A DNA stretch of 12,332 bases from an uncultured Holdemanella sp. (lineage in GTDB: Bacteria; Bacillota_I; Bacilli_A; Erysipelotrichales; Erysipelotrichaceae). The stretch is from assembly GCF_934754935.1 (NCBI RefSeq), contig NZ_CAKVJB010000047.1, positions 1 to 12,332 on the forward strand. The letters are read 5' to 3'. A program made the translations under genes and the position numbers. Below, one piece after another: positions 7,184-12,332 of the stretch. The notes under the pieces were generated by a model. It was not told the origin of the DNA, searched no databases, and saw nothing but the letters and a program-made list of their open reading frames with translations. How positions within the stretch are numbered: position 1 is the stretch's first letter; the number at the start of each line of letters is the position of its first letter.

Positions 7184-7201
7184 TTGTGAAATCAATCACA
7201 T
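7184..7201. promoter_or_regulatory. Crp/Fnr- or Rex-type operator upstream of the hyd operon
   Basis: TGTGA-AATCAA-TCACA (7185-7200) is a perfect 5-6-5 palindrome of the Crp/Fnr family form. With its flanks it also matches the Rex-like pattern TTGTGAA-N4-TTCACAA at 12 of 14 specified positions (mismatches at 7195 and 7201). Its centre (7192.5) lies about 41 bases before the start expected from the TATAAA at 7221-7226, which is the classical position of an Fnr/Crp activator site. Which regulator binds cannot be decided from sequence. Confidence 0.6.
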
Positions 7202-7208
7202 TTTAGTG

Positions 7209-7226
7209 TATTATATAAGATATAAA
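7209..7226 (+). promoter_or_regulatory. Probable -10 region of the hyd operon
   Basis: Two overlapping candidates are seen: TATTAT (7209-7214), 19 bases after TTGTGA (7184-7189), and TATAAA (7221-7226), which has no -35 but is well placed for activation from the palindrome. The region lies in the only sizeable gap before the operon, about 120 bases upstream of the first gene. Confidence 0.4.
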
Positions 7227-7295
7227 GAAATTTGCTCCCAACATTAAGAGAATTCTGCGTGAAAGGTGCTTATAAGGTTTTGTAAGTAGAACTAT

Positions 7296-7334
7296 AGCTA
7301 TGCTCTTTTTGTGTGGAGTATAGCTTTTTCTTTT
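7296..7334 (+). terminator. Terminator-like hairpin in the hyd leader (possible attenuator)
   Basis: AGCTATGCTC (7296-7305) pairs with GAGTATAGCT (7316-7325) over 10 bp with one G·U, closing a 10-base loop. It runs into TTTTTCTTTT (7325-7334), immediately followed by the ribosome binding site of the first hyd gene. A terminator between a promoter and its first gene suggests control by readthrough. No competing antiterminator helix or known riboswitch class could be identified in 7227-7295. Confidence 0.65.
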
Positions 7335-7348
7335 AGAAGGAGATGAAT

Positions 7349-7606
7349 ATGGAAACACGTGTTGCCGTTATGGGAATTATTGTAGAAGATACAAATGCAG
7401 TGAATCTTTTAAATGAAATTTTACATGAATATAGTGAGTTTATCATTGGAAGAATGGGTATTCCTTATAAACAGAAACATATTAGTGTTATTTCGATTGC
7501 GTTAGATGCCCCACAAAATACAATTGCTGCTTTGGCAGGTAAATTAGGAAATATAGAGGGAATTAGTGTGAAAACTGCCTATTCCAATGTGATTAGCCAT
7601 GATTGA
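7349..7606 (+). CDS. TM1266-type iron-only hydrogenase system regulator
   Basis: This small protein (85 residues from this start) begins METRVAVMGIIVED and matches the pattern of the TM1266/'iron-only hydrogenase system regulator' family: an ACT/NikR-C-like ferredoxin fold with N-terminal strand, helix with EILHEYSEFIIGRMGIPY, central strand ISVISIALDAP and final SVKTAYSN. This family is regularly encoded with hydE, hydF and hydG; its molecular role is not firmly established, and it lacks a visible DNA-binding domain. An ATG at 7343 would add Met-Asn, but the AGAAGGAG site (7335-7342) would directly abut it. The ATG at 7349 has the normal six-base spacing, so it is preferred. The 3' end overlaps hydE by 8 bases. 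Confidence 0.85.
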   Translation: METRVAVMGIIVEDTNAVNLLNEILHEYSEFIIGRMGIPYKQKHISVISIALDAPQNTIAALAGKLGNIEGISVKTAYSNVISHD

Positions 7607-8642
7607 GGCTTATCGATTGATTGATAAACTTGAAAGAGAACACTCTTTAAGTTTATTAGAATATAAAACTTTAATTGAAGCCGAAAATGAAGCTTTACGA
7701 TTATATGTCGCAAACAAAGCTAAGAAAATCGCAAATTCTATATATGACAATTCAGTCTATGTACGTGGATTGATTGAAGTAGGAAATTATTGTCGTAATG
7801 ACTGTTTTTATTGTGGTATTCGAAAATCAAATTCCAATTGTGATCGATATATATTGGATGAAGAAGATATATTGAGTTGCTGCAAAGAAGGATATAAACT
7901 TGGCTTTCGCACTTTTGTGCTTCAAGGTGGTGAAGGCATTTATAAAAAGGATTTTGTCACAAATGTTGTTAATAAGATTCGTAATCTATATCCAGATTGT
8001 GCCATTACTTTATCTTTAGGAGAAGAAGATAGAGATACATACAAAGCTTGGTTTGATGCAGGAGCTGATCGTTATTTATTAAGGCATGAAACGGCTAGTA
8101 AAGATCATTATGAAAAGTTGCATCCAAAGAATATGTCATTTGATCATCGTATGCAGTGCTTAAAAGATTTAAAGGAAATTGGCTATCAAGTAGGCTGTGG
8201 CTTTATGGTGGGTTCACCCTATCAAACGAGTGAAACTTTGGCTATGGATTTGAAGTTTATTGAAACGTTTAAACCGGATATGTGTGGAATTGGTCCATTT
8301 ATTTCGCAAAAGGATACACCGTTTAAAGATATGGAAAGTGGAACTTTGAATCAAACTTTATTCTTATTAGCTTTGATTCGTTTGATTCAACCAAATATCT
8401 TGCTTCCGGCTACAACAGCACTTGGAACAATTGATCCAAAAGGAAGAGAAAAAGGGATTCTTGCCGGGGCCAATGTGGTAATGCCTAATTTATCGCCGGT
8501 AAGTGTTAGAAAAAAATATGCGTTGTATGATAATAAAATTTGTACTGGTGAAGAGTCAGCCGAATGTAAAGATTGTTTATCGAGACGTATGAATTCGATT
8601 GGTTACAAAATTGTAACAGATCGCGGAGATATAAAAAAATAA
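7599..8642 (+). CDS. hydE: [FeFe]-hydrogenase H-cluster radical SAM maturase HydE
   Basis: This 347-residue radical SAM enzyme acts on the HydG-made iron-cysteine-CO-CN complex during synthesis of the diiron subcluster. The radical SAM motif CX3CX2C is C65, C69, C72 (YCRNDCFYCG), and a GGE motif follows at 110-112 (LQGGEG). A C-terminal trio C315-X7-C323-X2-C326 has the same spacing as the auxiliary, non-essential cluster site of Thermotoga maritima HydE. The length is normal for the family (about 350). The gene begins inside the regulator gene (ATG at 7599, 8-base overlap) without an obvious strong ribosome binding site of its own, which suggests coupled translation. Confidence 0.95.
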   Translation: MIEAYRLIDKLEREHSLSLLEYKTLIEAENEALRLYVANKAKKIANSIYDNSVYVRGLIEVGNYCRNDCFYCGIRKSNSNCDRYILDEEDILSCCKEGYKLGFRTFVLQGGEGIYKKDFVTNVVNKIRNLYPDCAITLSLGEEDRDTYKAWFDAGADRYLLRHETASKDHYEKLHPKNMSFDHRMQCLKDLKEIGYQVGCGFMVGSPYQTSETLAMDLKFIETFKPDMCGIGPFISQKDTPFKDMESGTLNQTLFLLALIRLIQPNILLPATTALGTIDPKGREKGILAGANVVMPNLSPVSVRKKYALYDNKICTGEESAECKDCLSRRMNSIGYKIVTDRGDIKK

Positions 8643-8658
8643 AAGAGGAGAAACAAAA

Positions 8659-10107
8659 ATGAGTATTTATAATCCAAAATCATTAAAGGCAGAAGAATTT
8701 ATTAATCATGAGGAGATTCTTGAAACGATTGAATATGCTGAAAAGAACAAGCGTAATGTAGAATTGATTGATTCAATTTTAAATAAGGCTCGTCCTCAAA
8801 AGACGGAGCATGGCGTTCATTGTGAAGGTTTGACACACCGTGAGGCAAGTGTATTATTAGCTTGTGATATTCCTGAAAAAGTAGAGGAAATGTATAAGCT
8901 TGCCAATGAAATCAAACAAGCATTTTATGGAAATCGTATTGTGATGTTTGCCCCATTGTATTTATCCAACTATTGTGTAAATGGATGTGTATATTGTCCT
9001 TATCACATGAAAAACAAACATATTAAACGTATTAAATTAACTCAAGATCAGATTCGTGATGAAGTTATTGCTTTGCAGGATATGGGACATAAGCGTTTGG
9101 CTATTGAAGCTGGAGAAGACCCAGTTCACAACTCAATTGAATATATTTTAGAATCTATTAAAACAATTTATTCAATTCAACATAAAAATGGTGCGATTCG
9201 CCGTGTCAATGTAAATATTGCAGCTACAACGGTTGAAAACTATCGCAAGTTAAAAGAAGCTGGAATTGGAACATATATTTTATTCCAGGAAACATATAAT
9301 AAGAAAAGCTATTTAGAGTTGCATCCAACAGGACCTAAACATGATTATGACTATCATACAGAAGCTATGGATAGAGCTATGGAAGGTGGAATTGATGATG
9401 TTGGTTTAGGTGTATTGTTTGGTCTAGAAGGATATCAATATGAATTTGCAGGGTTGATGATGCATGCAGAACACTTAGAAGCTGTACATGGTGTAGGGCC
9501 ACACACAATTAGTGTGCCTCGTGTAAAACATGCAGATGATATTGATCCAGATACATTTGATAATAGTTTGGATGATGAAATCTTTGAAAAAATTGCGGCA
9601 TGTATCCGTATTGCCGTTCCGTATACAGGAATGATTATTTCAACGCGTGAATCTCAAGAAGTGCGTGGAAAAATGCTTCATTTAGGTGTTTCTCAAATTA
9701 GTGGGGCAAGTCGTACATCTGTTGGTGGATATACAGAAGAAGATCGTCCTCACGATTCAGAACAATTTGATGTATCCGATCAAAGAACATTGGATGAAGT
9801 TGTGAATTGGTTGATGCAGTTAGGCTATATTCCTTCTTTCTGTACGGCATGTTATAGAGAAGGAAGAACAGGAGATCGTTTCATGTCTTTGTGTAAGACA
9901 GGACAAATCCAAAATTGTTGTCATCCAAACGCATTGATGACTTTATGTGAATATTTAGTTGATTATGCGAGTGAAGATACGAAGAAGATTGGTTTTGAAT
10001 TGATTGAAAAAGAATTAAATAAGATTCCAAATGCGAAAGCTCAACAAATTGCTCGTGAAAATGTAGACGCAATCAAATCTAGTAATCGTAGAGATTTTAG
10101 GTTCTAA
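8659..10107 (+). CDS. hydG: [FeFe]-hydrogenase H-cluster radical SAM maturase HydG (tyrosine lyase)
   Basis: This 482-residue ThiH-like radical SAM enzyme cleaves tyrosine to p-cresol and a glycine-derived fragment that yields CO and cyanide bound to iron-cysteine. The SAM cluster motif CX3CX2C is C106, C110, C113 (CVNGCVYCPYH). The HydG-specific C-terminal motif CX2CX22C is present as C395, C398 and C421, the ligands of the dangler-iron auxiliary cluster; these residues separate HydG from ThiH. A GED stretch at 152-154 (IEAGEDP) corresponds to the SAM-binding glycine-rich segment. The ribosome binding site AGAGGAGAAA precedes the ATG, and the gap to hydE is 16 bases. All key residues are intact. 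Confidence 0.96.
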   Translation: MSIYNPKSLKAEEFINHEEILETIEYAEKNKRNVELIDSILNKARPQKTEHGVHCEGLTHREASVLLACDIPEKVEEMYKLANEIKQAFYGNRIVMFAPLYLSNYCVNGCVYCPYHMKNKHIKRIKLTQDQIRDEVIALQDMGHKRLAIEAGEDPVHNSIEYILESIKTIYSIQHKNGAIRRVNVNIAATTVENYRKLKEAGIGTYILFQETYNKKSYLELHPTGPKHDYDYHTEAMDRAMEGGIDDVGLGVLFGLEGYQYEFAGLMMHAEHLEAVHGVGPHTISVPRVKHADDIDPDTFDNSLDDEIFEKIAACIRIAVPYTGMIISTRESQEVRGKMLHLGVSQISGASRTSVGGYTEEDRPHDSEQFDVSDQRTLDEVVNWLMQLGYIPSFCTACYREGRTGDRFMSLCKTGQIQNCCHPNALMTLCEYLVDYASEDTKKIGFELIEKELNKIPNAKAQQIARENVDAIKSSNRRDFRF

Positions 10108-10108
10108 T

Positions 10109-11281
10109 ATGTCGGATTTAAATAGTGCAGTAAGTGCGAATCGTACACACATTGGATTTTTTGGTTTAAGAAATGCCGGCAAATCCAGTGTAGTCAATGC
10201 GATTACCGATCAGAGTATGTCTTTAGTTTCGAATATTAAGGGAACGACAACAGATCCTGTAAAGAAATCTATGGAAATCTTGCCGATTGGTCCTGTTGTG
10301 ATTGTGGATACTCCGGGTATGGATGATGAAGGAACTTTGGGTGAGTTAAGAATCAAAAGGACATTAGAAGTATTAAAAGCAATTGATATGGCTGTATTGG
10401 TTGTGGATGCAAGTGTGGGTCTACAAAAAGTAGATCAAGATTTGATTGACATGTTTAAAGTAAATAAATTGCCATATTTCATTGCGCTTAATAAGTGTGA
10501 TTTGATTAAAGAAAAGAAGGAACTGGCTTCTAATGAAATTTATGTGAGTGCTCTAAACAATGAAAATATAGATGGATTAAAAAATTTGTTGGCTAGTGTC
10601 GTAAAAAAACAGGAAGAAAAAACAATCATTGGTGATTTGATTGAAACGGGTGATGTCGTTGTGCTTGTGATTCCAATCGATCAATCTGCGCCTAAGGGAA
10701 GATTGATTTTGCCTCAACAACTTGTGTTAAGAGATATCTTGGATCATCATGCGATTGGTATGACTTGTCAGGTAGAAGAGTTGGAAGAAACCTTAAAGAA
10801 GGTTACTCCTAGACTTGTTATTACGGATTCCCAAGCTTTTAATAGGGTAAGTCAAATTGTGGATACATCTATTCATTTGACTTCTTTCTCCATTCTTATG
10901 GCACGTTTAAAAGGAAGTTTAGCTACAGTACTTGAAGGAGCTAATAAGTTAGATCATCTACAAGATGGAGATTGTATATTGATTAGTGAAGGGTGTACGC
11001 ATCATAGACAGTGTGGTGATATTGGTACAGATAAGCTTCCAAAATGGATTTTGAATTATACAAAGAAAAATGTAACTTTTGAATTTACTTCAGGACATGG
11101 ATTTAAGGAAGATCTTTCTAAATATAGTGTTGTGATTCATTGTGGTGCATGTATGTTAAATGAAAAAGAAATACAGTCTAGAGTGAAAGAGTGCAAAAAA
11201 CAGGGTGTTCCTTTCACAAATTATGGTATTGCGATTGCGAAAATGAACGGGATTTTAGATCGTTCTGTAGAGGTATTTTAA
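10109..11281 (+). CDS. hydF: [FeFe]-hydrogenase H-cluster maturation GTPase HydF
   Basis: This 390-residue scaffold GTPase collects the diiron subcluster and delivers it to apo-HydA. The N-terminal TrmE/Era-like GTPase domain has G1 GLRNAGKS (19-26), switch region GTTTDP (45-50), G3 DTPG (67-70), G4 NKCD (128-131) and a probable G5 VSAL (146-149). A middle dimerisation domain (about 175-265) follows, then the cluster-binding domain with C296-x-H298 and, exactly 46 residues later, C345-x-x-C348 (HCGACML), the HydF signature CxH...CxxC. It begins one base after the hydG stop codon, with no strong ribosome binding site, which indicates coupled translation. The length is within the usual 380-410 range. 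Confidence 0.96.
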   Translation: MSDLNSAVSANRTHIGFFGLRNAGKSSVVNAITDQSMSLVSNIKGTTTDPVKKSMEILPIGPVVIVDTPGMDDEGTLGELRIKRTLEVLKAIDMAVLVVDASVGLQKVDQDLIDMFKVNKLPYFIALNKCDLIKEKKELASNEIYVSALNNENIDGLKNLLASVVKKQEEKTIIGDLIETGDVVVLVIPIDQSAPKGRLILPQQLVLRDILDHHAIGMTCQVEELEETLKKVTPRLVITDSQAFNRVSQIVDTSIHLTSFSILMARLKGSLATVLEGANKLDHLQDGDCILISEGCTHHRQCGDIGTDKLPKWILNYTKKNVTFEFTSGHGFKEDLSKYSVVIHCGACMLNEKEIQSRVKECKKQGVPFTNYGIAIAKMNGILDRSVEVF

Positions 11282-11282
11282 A

Positions 11283-12098
11283 ATGAAAAAAATATATATT
11301 TCAGCAGATATTGAAGGTATTTGGGGAAATAGTAATCCGGCAAACACAGCTAAAAATGGATATTTATATTCTGAATATTGTACAAATATGATGAATGAAG
11401 TCAATCTTGTGATTGATTTATTATTTCAAAATGGAGTCGAAGAAGTGATTGTGAATGATAGTCACGGAAATATGGATAATCTTCTTCCTTCTAAATTAGA
11501 TCCTAGAGCAGCTTTTGTAGCGGCAAACGGAGCCTATAAAGAATTTGGTATGATGGAAGGTTTAGATGATTCTTTTGATGGTGCAATGTTTATTGGTTAT
11601 CATTCTCGTTGTAACTCACCTGGTGTAATGGCACATACAATTTGGGGTACAATGGTACGAAAAGTTGTCGTAGATGGAAAAGAGCTTGGTGAAAGTGGTA
11701 TAAACCGATTATTAGCAGATGAATTTGGTGTACCAGTTATCTTGGCAAGTGGTGATAGTGAATATGGTAAACAAGTAGAAGAAGAACTTGGATGTGTATT
11801 TGTAGAAACAAAGAAAACATTGAATAATCAATGCGCTTTGTGTTGTAGTTTTAATGAGTTAAAAAATAGATATACTAAGGGTGTTCAAGAAGCTTTAAAA
11901 GTTGATGTGAAACCAACATTGTCTTCACCTCATACAATGGACATTACTTTTCATCATAGTCGTAATGCGGATTTTGTATCACGAATGGATAATGTAGAAA
12001 AGATAGATGATTGTACGGTCCGTATAAAAAAAGAAACATATAAAGAGTTATATGCGTTAATGCGTTTTGTGATCAAAGTATGTAATGCGTATGCTTAG
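11283..12098 (+). CDS. M55 family D-aminopeptidase (DppA-like)
   Basis: This 271-residue zinc peptidase resembles Bacillus DppA, which releases N-terminal D-amino acids from short peptides such as D-Ala-D-Ala. The metal-binding set of DppA has counterparts here: D9 and E11 (ISADIEG), H61 (NDSHGN), H107 (GYHS) and E137 (LGESG). H118 (MAHTIWG) corresponds to the catalytic histidine. The length fits the family (about 270). There is no signal peptide. The gene starts one base after the hydF stop, with TAGAGGT as ribosome binding site, and closes the operon before a strong terminator. Why a D-aminopeptidase belongs with hydrogenase maturation genes is not evident; it may simply be co-transcribed. 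Confidence 0.9.
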   Translation: MKKIYISADIEGIWGNSNPANTAKNGYLYSEYCTNMMNEVNLVIDLLFQNGVEEVIVNDSHGNMDNLLPSKLDPRAAFVAANGAYKEFGMMEGLDDSFDGAMFIGYHSRCNSPGVMAHTIWGTMVRKVVVDGKELGESGINRLLADEFGVPVILASGDSEYGKQVEEELGCVFVETKKTLNNQCALCCSFNELKNRYTKGVQEALKVDVKPTLSSPHTMDITFHHSRNADFVSRMDNVEKIDDCTVRIKKETYKELYALMRFVIKVCNAYA

Positions 12099-12102
12099 AA
12101 AC

Positions 12103-12145
12103 AAAGAAACCATTCTAGTGTTGGTGTCTAGAATGGCTTCTTTTT
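12103..12145 (+). terminator. Terminator of the hyd operon
   Basis: A nine-pair core CCATTCTAG/CTAGAATGG (12110-12118 with 12128-12136) is extended outwards, past one A·C mismatch, by A-rich against T-rich arms (12103-12108 with 12138-12143). It runs into five T residues (12141-12145). It begins five bases after the stop codon of the M55 gene. Confidence 0.92.
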
Positions 12146-12173
12146 GTTTATTATTTTTTTTTAGGAGAGAGAT

Positions 12174-12215
12174 ATGAATATTGGTTTATTTCTATATTCA
12201 TTGCCTTATCTTTAA
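12174..12215 (+). CDS. Possible 13-codon hydrophobic peptide ORF
   Basis: An ATG at 12174 follows a strong purine-rich site AGGAGAGA (12163-12170) and opens a 13-codon frame (MNIGLFLYSLPYL) ending at TAA 12213-12215. The peptide would be short and hydrophobic. No promoter is visible between the operon terminator and this ORF, so it would depend on readthrough. It may be a leader peptide, a small membrane peptide, or the remnant of a lost gene start. Coding is unproven. Confidence 0.3.
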   Translation: MNIGLFLYSLPYL

Positions 12216-12239
12216 GGCACTTATAGAATACCATTCTAT
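12202..12239 (+). repeat. Two adjacent small inverted repeats
   Basis: TGCCTTA-TCTT-TAAGGCA (12202-12219) is a perfect 7-bp hairpin spanning the end of the small ORF. ATAGAAT-ACC-ATTCTAT (12223-12239) is another perfect 7-bp hairpin three bases later. Neither has a T-run behind it, so they are not typical terminators. Confidence 0.6.
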
Positions 12240-12272
12240 GTTGTCATAAATTTCTTATAACTTTGGTAAATG

Positions 12273-12328
12273 TTGTGAAATCAAAATGAATTATGTGAAA
12301 TTGTCAAAATATGCATCTTTTCTAAAAT
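12273..12328 (+). promoter_or_regulatory. Candidate promoter and TGTGAAAT repeats before the next gene
   Basis: TTGTCA (12301-12306) and TAAAAT (12323-12328) are separated by 16 bases and form a plausible promoter firing off the right edge. Two direct copies of TGTGAAAT (12274-12281 and 12294-12301), 20 bases apart, sit just upstream of or touching the -35. The first lies in TTGTGAAATCAA, identical over 12 bases to the left part of the hyd operator at 7184-7195. The controlled gene is outside the window. Confidence 0.45.
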
Positions 12329-12332
12329 TTCC

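Noticed and set aside
7259..7285. Eight-codon leader ORF (GTG start, MKGAYKVL) in the hyd leader
   Set aside because: Only a weak AAGAG precedes it, it has no regulatory codon run, and short open frames are expected by chance. It is worth recalling only if attenuation is confirmed.
7227..7295. Known riboswitch class upstream of the hyd operon
   Set aside because: No recognisable core of SAM, preQ1, fluoride, THF, c-di-GMP, purine, glycine or Moco riboswitches was seen by eye. The region is left as a leader of unknown type.
1..12332. CRISPR array, tRNA, rRNA, insertion sequence ends, phage genes
   Set aside because: No regularly spaced repeats beyond the coding heptads, no cloverleaf-like sequence with the conserved T-loop, and no transposase or inverted terminal repeats were found. 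The only hint of a mobile-type gene is the partial Rpn-like tail at the left edge.

Overview
The window is AT-rich (roughly one third G+C), with strong AGGAGG-type ribosome binding sites, TATAAT promoters, short U-tailed hairpin terminators and a T-box leader. This points to a low-GC Bacillota (Firmicutes) with anaerobic metabolism. The gene content would suit an Erysipelotrichia- or Clostridia-like gut or oral anaerobe, but the lineage is an inference and no rRNA is present to settle it.

Left part (1-2990). The window opens inside the C-terminal coiled coil of a protein that resembles the tail of Rpn/PD-(D/E)XK transposase-like nucleases. A good sigma-A promoter and a complete T-box leader (about 452-690) follow. 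They precede a two-gene polar amino-acid ABC importer: a fused substrate-binding/permease protein and its ATPase, which overlap. Aligning the leader's specifier loop by its conserved features reads CGT, an arginine codon, so the importer is predicted to respond to uncharged tRNA-Arg.

Middle part (2990-7130). Two monocistronic plus-strand genes each have their own extended -10 promoter: pepF (M3 oligoendopeptidase) and an uncharacterised 259-residue protein that appears to contain two similar halves. A shared bidirectional terminator separates the second from a minus-strand, membrane-anchored, Cache-like diguanylate cyclase with intact GGDEF and RxxD sites.

Right part (7130-12145). Divergent from the cyclase is a tightly packed operon for [FeFe]-hydrogenase H-cluster maturation: a TM1266-type small regulator, HydE, HydG, HydF and an M55 D-aminopeptidase (DppA-like). 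Adjacent genes overlap or lie 1-16 bases apart. HydG makes the Fe(CO)2(CN)-cysteine synthon from tyrosine, HydE processes it, and HydF assembles and delivers the diiron subcluster. The hydrogenase (HydA) itself is not in the window. The control region holds a TGTGA-N6-TCACA palindrome (Crp/Fnr- or Rex-like) and, just before the first ribosome binding site, a hairpin that looks like an intrinsic terminator.

Right edge (12146-12332). After a strong terminator there is a possible 13-codon ORF with a good ribosome binding site, two small hairpins, and a candidate promoter at the very end. That promoter is preceded by two TGTGAAAT repeats, one of which shares 12 identical bases with the hyd operator. 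The next gene, outside the window, may therefore share control with the maturation operon.
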